In this document: positions 26,184-33,890 of the stretch, piece after piece | Layout of the letters: each line of letters begins with the position of its first letter | Position numbering within the stretch: position 1 is the stretch's first letter | Source: an uncultured Bacteroidales bacterium | Lineage (GTDB): Bacteria > Bacteroidota > Bacteroidia > Bacteroidales > UBA932 | DNA length: 64,000 bases | Direction: 5' to 3' | Assembly (NCBI GenBank): GCA_945868745.1 | Contig: CAMBMK010000001.1 | Span: 33,188-97,187 of the forward strand | Notes under the pieces: model-generated | Seen by the model: the letters and a program-made list of their open reading frames with translations, nothing else | Database searches by the model: none | Told to the model about the DNA's origin: nothing | Made by a program: the position numbers and the translations under genes

Positions 26184-27038
26184 TTATCTGATGATTTTCT
26201 TGATTTTGTTTGCCTGTTCTATCAATTCCCTTGTACGGTCCGAATCATAGTCCTCGATTGCCTGGCGGAACTCCCCGATTTTTTCGATATAGGTGTCAAG
26301 CACCTTGAGCACATTGTCACGGTTCTGCGAAAAAATCGGCACCCACATATCGGCATTGCTCTTGGCAAGCCTCACGGTCGATGAAAAACCTCCGGAGGCA
26401 AGGTCGAAGATATGCTTTTCGTCCTTCTCCTTGTCAAGCACCGTCAGCGCGAGGGCGAACGAGGTGATGTGGGAGATATGGGACACATATGCAGTGTGGA
26501 CATCGTGGCTCTCCGCATTCATATAGGTCGGGCGCATGTTGAGGGCGTCATAAAGCTTCTCAATCCCCGCCAGCGCGGCCCTGTCGCTCTCCTCGGAGTC
26601 GGCAAAGATGCACGCCCTCCCGTCGAAAAGGTTGGGGACAGCCGCCCACGGACCGGAGTATTCGGTTCCGGCCATAGGATGGGTGGCCACATACCTTTTC
26701 CTCATAGGATGGTAACGCACGCTGCGCACAATGCTGGCCTTGGTGGAGCAGGTGTCGATGACGGTCTTGTCCGTCCAGCCGTTGTCCCTGAACATGTCCA
26801 GGACGCTCTGGAGCATCCCTACGGCCGCACCGACAGGTATCGCGATCACGATTATGTCGCTCCTGCGCACACAGTCTTCAATGGTGACTACTTCGTCCAC
26901 CAGCCCGATTTTTTCGGCCGCAGCGGCATTGACCGGCTCAGACTCCACTCCGAGGACAGTCTGTGCAAAGCCACGCCTTTTGAGGTCTATGGCCATGGAT
27001 CCTCCGATGAGGCCGAGTCCTATGATTCCGACAATCAT
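26184..27038 (-). CDS. tyrA: Prephenate dehydrogenase
   Basis: NAD(P)-dependent enzyme of tyrosine synthesis (284 aa), with the Rossmann start VGIIGLGLIGGSMAIDLKRRG and the segments IVIAIPVGAAVGML, DTCSTKASIV and YVATHPMAGTEYSGP, the last containing the catalytic histidine region. It lies 3 bases after the aminotransferase and 2 before the DAHP synthase/mutase gene. Prephenate versus arogenate specificity cannot be read from sequence alone. Confidence 0.93.
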   Translation of the reverse strand: MIVGIIGLGLIGGSMAIDLKRRGFAQTVLGVESEPVNAAAAEKIGLVDEVVTIEDCVRRSDIIVIAIPVGAAVGMLQSVLDMFRDNGWTDKTVIDTCSTKASIVRSVRYHPMRKRYVATHPMAGTEYSGPWAAVPNLFDGRACIFADSEESDRAALAGIEKLYDALNMRPTYMNAESHDVHTAYVSHISHITSFALALTVLDKEKDEKHIFDLASGGFSSTVRLAKSNADMWVPIFSQNRDNVLKVLDTYIEKIGEFRQAIEDYDSDRTRELIEQANKIKKIIR

Positions 27039-27041
27039 TTA

Positions 27042-28250
27042 CTAAAGCAGATTCTTTATCTTGGCGGCTGCCTTTTCAAGGACTTCAGCCTTTGCGCACA
27101 GGGAGGCGCGGATATAGTTCTCTCCGTTGTGTCCGAAGATGAATCCCGGGGTGATGAACACGCCGGCATCATAGAGGAAACGGTTGGAGAGGCGTTCTCC
27201 GAGTGTCTTGTCTTCGTCACGGCCGGCAACGAGGAACCTGTTGTCAGGCTTCACCCTGCCCCATACGAACAGGCCGGCGGAATCGTGGTTGCACTCCGCA
27301 CCGATGAGCTCCATAAGGTTGCAGGCGGCCTCGCGGCGGCGGCGGTATTCGGCATTGAGCTGCTCAAACCATTCAGGACCCTGCTCGAGGGCTGCAATGG
27401 CGGCAATCTGCACAGGCTTGAAGGTACCGGAGTCCATCTGGCTCTTGACCTTGAGGATTTCCGTGATGTAGTCGGCAGCACCCGCAACGAGTCCCACACG
27501 CCATCCGGACATATTGTGGGCCTTGCTCAGCGAGTTCATCTCTACCACGCACTCCTTTGCTCCCTCTGCGGCAAGCATTGAAAGAGGCTGGTCGTTGAGA
27601 ATGAAGCTGTAAGGGTTGTCATTGACAAGGAGGATGTTGTGCCTGAGGGCGAAATCCACGAGCCTCTGGTAGAGCTCAGGGGTTGCCTTTGCCCCGGTAG
27701 GCATTCCCGGATAGTTGGTCCACATCATCTTGACGCCGGTGAGGTCCATCTTTTCGAGGGCGTCGATGTCCGGCCACCAGTTGTTCTCCGGAAGGAGGTC
27801 GTATTTGATGACGTCGGCTCCGACGATTTCTGCGGCGGAGGTGTAGGTAGGATAGCTCGGGTCCGGGATGAGCACCTTGTCGCCTTCATTGATGAAGGTG
27901 AGGAAGATGATGAGGATACCCTCCTTCGAGCCCATGAGCGGCTGGATTTCGGTCACCGGGTCGAGGGTAACCCCATAGTAGCGCTTGTACCACGCTGCAA
28001 ATGCTTCCTTGAGAGCCGGAAGACCGCTGTAGCTCTGATACTTGTGGCTGTCCGGAAGCTCGGCAGACTGCTGGAGTGCCTTGATTGCGGCTGCCGGCGG
28101 CATGCCGTCCGGGGCGCCGATTCCGAGATTGATGATTGGGTCGAGGCCTTTCTGTGCCCTTTCCGCATTGAGTTTTGCCATCTCCCTGTTCTTGATGGAG
28201 AAGAAATACTCGCGGACAGATTCTGTCCTGTGTGCTGGTCTGATTATCAT
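27042..28250 (-). CDS. Class I/II pyridoxal-phosphate aminotransferase
   Basis: A fold-type I aminotransferase of 402 aa with the PLP-binding lysine in NSLSKAHNMSGWRVG (Lys243) and the conserved NYPGMPTGAKAT, LLVNDNPYSF and PDPSYPTYTSAAE segments. Within the aromatic operon it most likely makes phenylalanine and tyrosine from phenylpyruvate and 4-hydroxyphenylpyruvate. By family alone it could also act on aspartate or be a diaminopimelate aminotransferase. Its ATG overlaps the pheA stop by 4 bases (ATGA). Confidence 0.82.
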   Translation of the reverse strand: MIIRPAHRTESVREYFFSIKNREMAKLNAERAQKGLDPIINLGIGAPDGMPPAAAIKALQQSAELPDSHKYQSYSGLPALKEAFAAWYKRYYGVTLDPVTEIQPLMGSKEGILIIFLTFINEGDKVLIPDPSYPTYTSAAEIVGADVIKYDLLPENNWWPDIDALEKMDLTGVKMMWTNYPGMPTGAKATPELYQRLVDFALRHNILLVNDNPYSFILNDQPLSMLAAEGAKECVVEMNSLSKAHNMSGWRVGLVAGAADYITEILKVKSQMDSGTFKPVQIAAIAALEQGPEWFEQLNAEYRRRREAACNLMELIGAECNHDSAGLFVWGRVKPDNRFLVAGRDEDKTLGERLSNRFLYDAGVFITPGFIFGHNGENYIRASLCAKAEVLEKAAAKIKNLL

Positions 28251-29083
28251 AATGCTGAAATATATTCTCCTAATATCCTCAAATCGTCTATGAGAGGCCT
28301 GACTGCCGAAAGGGCCTGGTTGTACCTTTCATAGCTTTCGAACTTAATGTCTATATAAAAAAAGTACTGCCATTTCCTGCCCGGAATCGGGAGCGACTGG
28401 ATCCTGGTGAGATTCATGTCGTAGAAAGACAGGATGGTAAGGATGTGTGCAAGGGAACCCGGCTTGTGCGGAAGGGTGAAGCAGAGCGAGGCCTTGTCGA
28501 TTGCGGCCTTGTCCGGATTGATGCTGTCGTCGAGGATGAGGAACCTCGTGAAGTTGGTCTTGAAGGTCTCGATCTCGGGACGGAGGATTTCAAGCCCGAA
28601 CCGCTGGGCCGCCACGGCGGATGCCACGGCACCGACTCCCATTACGCCATCCTTGGCTATGTCGGCTGCACTTTTTGCAGTGTCCTCGCTCTCAATCAGA
28701 TGGATCCACGGGCATTCCCTTTCGAAGAATTCTCGTGTCTGGTTGATGGCCATATAGTGGGTCCTGACCTCTTTGATGTCATTGACGGTCTGCCCCGGCA
28801 TTGCCATAAGGTTCTGGTGGATATGGAGATAGACCTCTCCCTTGATTTTCCTCGGGTACTTTCGGAGAAGCTCGAAATTGGGGATGAGTCCTCCGGAAGT
28901 GGTGTTTTCGATTGCCATCACGGCAGCATCTGCGCGACCGTCGTCAAGGGCCTTGAAAAGCCCGTCGAACGTCGCACATTCAACTGTTTCCAGGGTTTCC
29001 TCTCCGGCTTCACTGTAAAAACGCCTCGCGGCCTCTTCGTGGAAGCATCCGGAAAAGCCCTGGATTGCTACTCTTTTTGTCAT
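28247..29083 (-). CDS. pheA: Prephenate dehydratase
   Basis: Converts prephenate to phenylpyruvate. The 278-aa protein has a periplasmic-binding-like catalytic domain (VAIQGFSGCFHEEAARRFY, AVMAIENTTSGGL, THYMAINQTREFF, RFLILDDS) followed by an ACT regulatory domain (FTLPHKPGSLAHILTILSFYDMNLTRIQS). No mutase domain is attached; that activity is in the DAHP synthase fusion. First gene of the aromatic operon, preceded by a GC-rich hairpin at 29102-29130. Phenylalanine inhibition is expected from the ACT domain. Confidence 0.93.
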   Translation of the reverse strand: MTKRVAIQGFSGCFHEEAARRFYSEAGEETLETVECATFDGLFKALDDGRADAAVMAIENTTSGGLIPNFELLRKYPRKIKGEVYLHIHQNLMAMPGQTVNDIKEVRTHYMAINQTREFFERECPWIHLIESEDTAKSAADIAKDGVMGVGAVASAVAAQRFGLEILRPEIETFKTNFTRFLILDDSINPDKAAIDKASLCFTLPHKPGSLAHILTILSFYDMNLTRIQSLPIPGRKWQYFFYIDIKFESYERYNQALSAVRPLIDDLRILGEYISAL

Positions 29084-29101
29084 TGTGTCCGTTTTATATA
29101 C

Positions 29102-29130
29102 GGGGTGCCGGCATATTGCACTGGCACCCC
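29102..29130 (-). repeat. GC-rich hairpin between frr and pheA
   Basis: Perfect 8-bp inverted repeat GGGGTGCC / GGCACCCC with a 13-base loop. It lies 45 bases past the frr stop and 18 bases before the pheA ATG. No T-run follows on the reverse strand, so it is not a standard intrinsic terminator; it may be a partial terminator, RNA end protector or pheA leader structure. Confidence 0.5.
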
Positions 29131-29175
29131 CTGTTTTCCATTATCCCGCAGCCATGCAGCCGCAGGAAATGCGCT

Positions 29176-29745
29176 TTAGACCGTAAGGATGTCCTTTTCC
29201 TTTGCGGCTATCACGTTGTCAATGTTCTTGACGTGCTTGTCGGTAAGCTTCTGGACTTCCTCCTCGCCCTCTTTCTGGGCATCCTCGGTGAGTCCGTCGC
29301 TCTTCTGGGCCTTCTTGAGCTGGTCAACGGCATCGCGGCGTGCATTGCGCACAACCACCTTTGCATTCTCGCCGGCAGCCTTGGCCTTCTTGATGAGCTC
29401 CTTGCGCCTTTCCTCGGTGAGGGCAGGCACGACGCAGCGGATAGATTCGCCGTTGTTGGACGGGGTGAGGCCGATGTTGGCATCCATGATCGCCTTCTCT
29501 ATCTTTGCAATCATGCTCTTCTCCCAAGGCTGGATGAGAAGGGTCTTTGCGTCAGGCGCCGTAACGGAAGCGACCTGGGGAACTGGGGTCGGGGTTCCAT
29601 AATAATCCACCACTACATTGTTGAATACGGAAGGGTTGGCCTTGCCGACACGGTAGGTTTTGAGATCTTCCTCAAGGAACGCTACTGCATCCTTCATCCT
29701 GGAGTCAGCCGCATTCACGATGTTTTTTGCGTTCTCGGGTAACAT
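29176..29745 (-). CDS. frr: Ribosome recycling factor
   Basis: Splits post-termination ribosomes together with EF-G. The 189-aa protein has DSRMKDAVAFLEEDLKTYRVGKANPSVFN, VDYYGTPTPVPQVASV, NIGLTPSNNGESIR and VVRNARRDAVDQLKK, the usual RRF features. It follows pyrH by 21 bases, the common frr-pyrH pairing. Confidence 0.96.
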   Translation of the reverse strand: MLPENAKNIVNAADSRMKDAVAFLEEDLKTYRVGKANPSVFNNVVVDYYGTPTPVPQVASVTAPDAKTLLIQPWEKSMIAKIEKAIMDANIGLTPSNNGESIRCVVPALTEERRKELIKKAKAAGENAKVVVRNARRDAVDQLKKAQKSDGLTEDAQKEGEEEVQKLTDKHVKNIDNVIAAKEKDILTV

Positions 29746-29766
29746 TGCGTTGATTGGTTGTGTTAT

Positions 29767-30471
29767 TTATTTGTGCACAAGGGTGCCGACCTTTTCACCG
29801 GAAAGAAGGCGGGTAAGGTTGCCCTTGCAGTTCATGTCGAATACTATTATTGGCATATTGCCTTCGCTGCACAGGGAATATGCAGTCTGGTCCATAACCT
29901 TGAGATGCCTCTCGATGGCCTCGTCGAAGGTCAGCTCGTCGAATTTGACTGCCGACGGGTCCTTTTCAGGGTCGGCGGTATAGACCCCGTCCACCCTGGT
30001 ACCCTTCAGAAGGGCATCGGCGCCTATTTCAAGAGCCCTCAGTGCAGCACCGGAATCGGTAGTGAAGAACGGGTTGCCGGTACCTCCCGAAATCAGGGCC
30101 ACTCCGCCCCTTGCAAGGAAATCGGTCACATCGTCCCTCATATAATATTTGGCTATAGGCTCCATCGGGGTCGCGGTGAACACCCTTGCATCCACGCCTT
30201 CAGCCTTTATGAACATCGAAAGGGCGAGGGAATTGATGGTCGTTGCGAGCATTCCCATCTTGTCCCCGTCCACACGGTCGAAACCGCGTCCGACTCCCTG
30301 GAGACCCCTGAATATATTGCCGCCTCCGTTGACTATGGCAATCTGGAGGCCCTTCCTGGCCGCGGAAGCAATCTCTTCCGCATAGGCCTTCAGGCTTGCA
30401 TTATCGAGCCCGCGGCCTTCCTGGCCGCCGAGACTTTCACCGCTGAGCTTGAGCAGAACTCTCTTGTACAT
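29767..30471 (-). CDS. pyrH: UMP kinase
   Basis: Phosphorylates UMP to UDP in pyrimidine synthesis. The 234-aa protein of the amino-acid-kinase fold starts YKRVLLKLSGESLGG and has GLQIAIVNGGGNIFRG, GGTGNPFFTTDSGAALRALEI, KGTRVDGVYTADPEKDP and MDQTAYSLC. It is first in the pyrH-frr unit, with a well-spaced promoter in the divergent region shared with the cytochrome b gene. Confidence 0.96.
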   Translation of the reverse strand: MYKRVLLKLSGESLGGQEGRGLDNASLKAYAEEIASAARKGLQIAIVNGGGNIFRGLQGVGRGFDRVDGDKMGMLATTINSLALSMFIKAEGVDARVFTATPMEPIAKYYMRDDVTDFLARGGVALISGGTGNPFFTTDSGAALRALEIGADALLKGTRVDGVYTADPEKDPSAVKFDELTFDEAIERHLKVMDQTAYSLCSEGNMPIIVFDMNCKGNLTRLLSGEKVGTLVHK

Positions 30472-30518
30472 ATAGATGCCGATTGGCGTTTCTAAAATAT
30501 TTTTGCGCCAAACGGAAA

Positions 30519-30549
30519 CAAAATTAAAAAAATATTATGAATGTTGCAA
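30519..30549 (-). promoter_or_regulatory. Promoter of pyrH-frr
   Basis: Reverse-strand TAATTTTG at 30519-30526 with TTG at 30547-30549, 20 bases apart, matching the Bacteroidota pattern about 48 bases upstream of the pyrH ATG. It lies within 10 bases of the oppositely directed -7 box of the cytochrome b gene. Confidence 0.6.
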
Positions 30550-30558
30550 GAAACCTTT

Positions 30559-30566
30559 TATCTTTG
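30559..30566 (+). promoter_or_regulatory. Promoter -7 box of the fumarate reductase cytochrome b gene
   Basis: TATCTTTG matches TAnnTTTG, 38 bases upstream of the ATG at 30605. It faces away from the pyrH promoter. Confidence 0.5.
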
Positions 30567-30604
30567 CAAGACAAGAGTGAATTTGAAAAACCAAACAACA
30601 ATTT

Positions 30605-31297
30605 ATGGCTAACGCATTCCACTATTCAATAGGCAGGAAATTCCTTCAGGCGATTTCAGGTGCATTCCTCATCGTTTTCCTTCTCCTGCACGGTACTATC
30701 AATTTTTTCTCTGTAATTGACACATTCACCGGCAAATTCGGTGCTGAAGACGGACTGTTCCAGCTCGGCTGTGACTTTATGGCACTGCCGATCGTTTCCA
30801 TCATGGTCCCTGTCCTCGCCGCCGGTTTCATCATCCATATCGCCTACGGTATCTACCTTACCTGGTACAATATCAAGGCACGTGGCGGCTACAAGCGCTA
30901 TGAGGTAGCCAGCAAGGCTGCCACCGACTCATGGTCATCCAAGAACATGTGCGTGCTCGGAGTCATCATCCTCGGCATCATCTTCTTCCACCTCACCCAC
31001 TTCTGGGCTGACATGCAGCTTCAGGAATGGACCGGTGGCGAGGCTGCCAATCCGTACATGCTCCTCGAGGCCACCTTCGGCCGATGGTGGGTTCTCCTTA
31101 TCTACATCGTCTGGTTCGTGGCGGTGTGGTTCCACCTTACCCACGGCTTCTGGAGCATGTTCCAGACAGTAGGCTGGTGCAGCACAATATGGATGAAGAG
31201 ACTCAAGGTCATCGGTGTCATCGTCTCCACGATCATCGTCCTTGCCTTCATCGCAGTTGCAGTAAATGCTTTTCTTATTGCAAATGGGATAATATAG
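30605..31297 (+). CDS. Succinate dehydrogenase / fumarate reductase cytochrome b subunit
   Basis: Membrane anchor of the quinol:fumarate reductase (SdhC/FrdC type, Bacteroidota group). The 230-aa protein has about five membrane helices (for example LIVFLLLHGTINFFSVI, LPIVSIMVPVLAAGFIIHIAYGIY, WWVLLIYIVWFVAVWFHLTHGFW). Histidines in HGTINF, IHIAYG, HLTHFW and HLTHGF are candidate heme ligands. The flavoprotein and iron-sulfur subunits that normally follow directly are absent: a strong terminator sits 24 bases after the stop and the next gene is trpB2. The partner subunits must be elsewhere in the genome. Confidence 0.85.
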   Translation: MANAFHYSIGRKFLQAISGAFLIVFLLLHGTINFFSVIDTFTGKFGAEDGLFQLGCDFMALPIVSIMVPVLAAGFIIHIAYGIYLTWYNIKARGGYKRYEVASKAATDSWSSKNMCVLGVIILGIIFFHLTHFWADMQLQEWTGGEAANPYMLLEATFGRWWVLLIYIVWFVAVWFHLTHGFWSMFQTVGWCSTIWMKRLKVIGVIVSTIIVLAFIAVAVNAFLIANGII

Positions 31298-31320
31298 GCA
31301 CGTAATCATAACATAGATTA

Positions 31321-31357
31321 TCAGGCTGGCCCATTGCAAGGCCAGCCTGAATTTTTA
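31321..31357 (+). terminator. Terminator of the cytochrome b gene
   Basis: Perfect 10-bp stem TCAGGCTGGC / GCCAGCCTGA (31321-31330 and 31341-31350) followed by ATTTTTAT, 24 bases after the stop. Confidence 0.85.
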
Positions 31358-31372
31358 TATTGACAATCCGTT

Positions 31373-31380
31373 TACTTTTG
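31373..31380 (+). promoter_or_regulatory. Promoter -7 box of trpB2
   Basis: TACTTTTG matches TAnnTTTG, 28 bases upstream of the trpB2 ATG and directly after the preceding terminator. Confidence 0.5.
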
Positions 31381-31407
31381 GTAAATTAACTAATTTAATT
31401 TGACGGT

Positions 31408-32772
31408 ATGAAACCCAAAAAATTCTTGCTCCCGGAGAGCGAAATCCCTACGGCTTGGTTCAACATGCAGGCTGTAATGCCCAACAAGCCCCTTCCTATC
31501 CTCAATCCGGCAACCCGCGAGCCGCTGAAACCGGAAGACCTCTATCCGATTTTCTGCAAGGCCAGTGCCGACCAGGAACTCAACACCACCGACGAATGGA
31601 TTCCGATTCCGGAAGAAGTACGCCAGCAGTACGCATCCTACAGATGCACACCTCTTGTGCGTGCATATGATTTCGAGAAAGCTCTCGGAACTCCGGCACA
31701 CATATATTTCAAGAATGAGAGCGTATCACCTTCAGGCTCCCACAAGCTCAATTCCGCACTTGCCCAGGCTTACTACGCCAAGGAGCAGGGTATCACCAAC
31801 CTTACCACCGAGACCGGTGCAGGCCAGTGGGGCGGTTCCCTTTCCTATGCGACCAAGAAATTCGGCATCGACTGCGCAGTGTATATGGTGAAGGTCAGCT
31901 ACCAGCAGAAGCCTTACAGAAGGTCGATAATGCAGACTTTCGGTGCCGCAATCACCCCTTCCCCTTCAATGTCCACCCGTGCCGGCAAGGATATCATCAC
32001 GAAAAATCCAAACGACCAGGGTTCCCTCGGCTGCGCAATCTCCGAGGCTATCGAGCTCGCAATCAACACGCCGAACTGCAAATACAGCCTCGGCTCAGTT
32101 CTCAACCACGTATGCCTGCATCAGACAGTCATAGGTCTTGAAGCAGAGAAGCAGATGGCACTTGCCGGAGAGTATCCAGACATTGTAATCGGATGCTTCG
32201 GCGGCGGCTCCAACTTCAGCGGTATCGCATTCCCGTTCATGCGCCACAATATCCGTGATGGCAAGAAGACCCGTTTCATCGCGGCTGAACCTGCATCCTG
32301 CCCTAAGCTTACCAAGGGCAAATTCGAGTATGACTTCGGCGACGAGGCAGGCATGACCCCGCTTCTGCCTATGTACACCCTCGGACACACCTTCAAGCCT
32401 GCATCCCTGCACGCGGGTGGCCTGCGCTACCACGGAGCAGGTGTAGTCCTCTCTCAGCTGATGAAGGACGGGCTTATGGAAGCTGTTGACATCGAGCAGC
32501 TTGACTCATTCTCTGCCGGAGTGCTCTTTGCCCGCAGCGAAGGCATCATCCCTGCACCGGAATCCTGCCACGCCATTGCAGCCACCGTACAGGAGGCCCT
32601 CAAATGCAAGCAGACCGGAGAGGAGAAGGTGATTCTCTTCAACCTCAGCGGACACGGCTTCGTGGATATGAGCGCCTACGACAGCTACTTCTCCGGGGAG
32701 ATGCAGAACCCGAAACTCACCGACGAGGAACTGAGCAGATTCATCAAGAGCGCAGACGAACTCAACAAATAG
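31408..32772 (+). CDS. trpB2: Tryptophan synthase beta chain, TrpB2 type
   Basis: PLP enzyme of 454 aa, longer than the usual TrpB of about 400. It has the TrpB2-type N-terminal extension (ESEIPTAWFNMQAV), the PLP lysine in SPSGSHKLNSAL (Lys113), TETGAGQWGGSLSYA, and the phosphate-binding CFGGGSNFSG. TrpB2 proteins often stand outside the trp operon, as here with no trpA nearby, and may make tryptophan from indole and serine or act on related substrates. The gene has its own promoter and terminator. Confidence 0.87.
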   Translation: MKPKKFLLPESEIPTAWFNMQAVMPNKPLPILNPATREPLKPEDLYPIFCKASADQELNTTDEWIPIPEEVRQQYASYRCTPLVRAYDFEKALGTPAHIYFKNESVSPSGSHKLNSALAQAYYAKEQGITNLTTETGAGQWGGSLSYATKKFGIDCAVYMVKVSYQQKPYRRSIMQTFGAAITPSPSMSTRAGKDIITKNPNDQGSLGCAISEAIELAINTPNCKYSLGSVLNHVCLHQTVIGLEAEKQMALAGEYPDIVIGCFGGGSNFSGIAFPFMRHNIRDGKKTRFIAAEPASCPKLTKGKFEYDFGDEAGMTPLLPMYTLGHTFKPASLHAGGLRYHGAGVVLSQLMKDGLMEAVDIEQLDSFSAGVLFARSEGIIPAPESCHAIAATVQEALKCKQTGEEKVILFNLSGHGFVDMSAYDSYFSGEMQNPKLTDEELSRFIKSADELNK

Positions 32773-32800
32773 TCCGCTTTGGACTGAAAAAAAACGAAAT

Positions 32801-32834
32801 GCAGCCGAATCTTCAATGGTTTGGCTGCTTTTTT
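32801..32834 (+). terminator. Terminator of trpB2
   Basis: An 11-bp stem with two G-U pairs (GCAGCCGAATC / GGTTTGGCTGC) and 6-base loop, followed by six T. It lies 28 bases past the trpB2 stop and 38 bases before the YtxH ATG. Confidence 0.8.
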
Positions 32835-32872
32835 GCTGGATTTTTCATAACTTTAACCAAAACAGTATCATT

Positions 32873-33175
32873 ATGGAAGGAAAATCAATTCTGGCCCTGC
32901 TGGCAGGAGCTGCCGCCGGCCTTACTTTGGGAATCCTGTTTGCACCTGCAAGCGGTGAGGAGACAAGGGAAAAGATTGCTGAGGGAGCTGCTGACGCCGC
33001 CCACGACCTTCACGTCAGGGCGCGCTATGTACGCCGCAGGATCAACGAACTGAAAAGGACGCTCGCAGACTACGGGGACGACCTCAAGGAAGACGCAAAG
33101 GAAAGGATAACCAGGGAAATCGAGAAGCTTGAGGAAAGCATCGAAGAGAACTCTGCGTACTCTATTGACGATTAG
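32873..33175 (+). CDS. YtxH domain protein
   Basis: Small protein of 100 aa with an N-terminal hydrophobic helix (SILALLAGAAAGLTLGILFAP) and then the YtxH pattern APASGEETREKI. A long charged amphipathic helix rich in Arg, Glu and Lys follows. YtxH proteins are membrane-tethered and stress-associated in several phyla, with no defined biochemical role. The ATG at 32873 is chosen because the upstream frame runs through the trpB2 terminator. One base separates it from the next gene, so the three small genes form a unit. Confidence 0.75.
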   Translation: MEGKSILALLAGAAAGLTLGILFAPASGEETREKIAEGAADAAHDLHVRARYVRRRINELKRTLADYGDDLKEDAKERITREIEKLEESIEENSAYSIDD

Positions 33176-33176
33176 G

Positions 33177-33536
33177 ATGGAAAAGTACACGAAACCGGCG
33201 GAAGACCTGCTGGCAAGCGTGAAGGAATACGCCGACATCAGGATTGACGACGTGAAACTCCGCTGCGTGAAGGGTCTTTCGATTACAATGAATCATCTGG
33301 TATCACTGATTCTTGTACTGTTTGCCGTGTCCGTTGTACTGCTTTCATTGGGTGCCGGTCTGATAATTCTGATCGGCAAGGCAATCGGCAGTTATGCGGG
33401 CGGCGCATTCATTGCAGCCGGAATCTTCGCGATTATTGCCGCAGTGATTTTCTGCCTGAGGGACAAGCTGTTTGTCAACAGTTTCGTCCGTATGTTCATA
33501 CGCATTTTCTTTGACGGGGAGACGGAGGAGGGATAG
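33177..33536 (+). CDS. Phage-holin-3_6-like membrane protein
   Basis: A 119-aa protein with two predicted membrane helices (HLVSLILVLFAVSVVLLSLGAGLIILIG and AGGAFIAAGIFAIIAAVIFCLR) and charged ends. This fits the putative holin superfamily (Phage_holin_3_6), whose members are common in chromosomes and are not evidence of a prophage. ATG at 33177, one base after the YtxH stop; two bases before the next gene. It probably works with YtxH in the envelope; function unknown. Confidence 0.7.
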   Translation: MEKYTKPAEDLLASVKEYADIRIDDVKLRCVKGLSITMNHLVSLILVLFAVSVVLLSLGAGLIILIGKAIGSYAGGAFIAAGIFAIIAAVIFCLRDKLFVNSFVRMFIRIFFDGETEEG

Positions 33537-33538
33537 TT

Positions 33539-33781
33539 ATGAAAGGCTTCGGAAAAATTTCTTCGCTGACTGAACTTGAAAAGGCACAGGCGAAAATCAA
33601 GAGGAGACTGGACCTCCAGGAAGAACTTATCCGCGCAGAGGCAGTCTCGGTAAAGGAAGCGTTTAAGCCCTCGCGCGCAGTGAGGATCGGTCTTTCAGCC
33701 GTGTCCAGACTGATTCCGTTTGACAGGCTTGCCGTCATAGGCTTCTCTTTGCTGGGGAAACGGCTGTTGCGCAGGAAATAA
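33539..33781 (+). CDS. Small basic protein of unknown function
   Basis: An 80-aa protein, third in the YtxH/holin-like unit (2-base gap). The N-terminal half is a charged helix (SLTELEKAQAKIKRRLDLQEEL), the C-terminal half is mildly hydrophobic and ends in a basic tail (LLGKRLLRRK). I do not recognise a named family. Tight spacing and the following terminator support it as a real gene of the unit. Confidence 0.65.
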   Translation: MKGFGKISSLTELEKAQAKIKRRLDLQEELIRAEAVSVKEAFKPSRAVRIGLSAVSRLIPFDRLAVIGFSLLGKRLLRRK

Positions 33782-33800
33782 GCATCATTCCAATCGAACA

Positions 33801-33840
33801 CGCAACGGGGCTGACCGGTCAGGTCAGCCCCGTTGCGTTT
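33801..33840 (+). terminator. Terminator after the YtxH/holin-like unit
   Basis: Perfect 16-bp stem (33801-33816 with 33822-33837) and 5-base loop, followed by TTT. It lies 20 bases after the last small gene, between it and the converging GH51 gene, and may work in both directions. Confidence 0.75.
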
Positions 33841-33890
33841 ACAGTCCCGCCAGGATTCCACCTTAAAACGGCGGCAGCGGGAAGAAAGTC

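Noticed and set aside
32771..32785. Small hairpin AGTCC-GCTTT-GGACT right after trpB2 followed by A-run
   Set aside because: The A-run is on the wrong strand for a forward terminator, and a better terminator lies just downstream at 32801-32834.
33177..33536. Holin-like gene as a sign of prophage
   Set aside because: No lysin, tail, capsid, integrase or attachment site is nearby, and this holin-like family is common in bacterial chromosomes.
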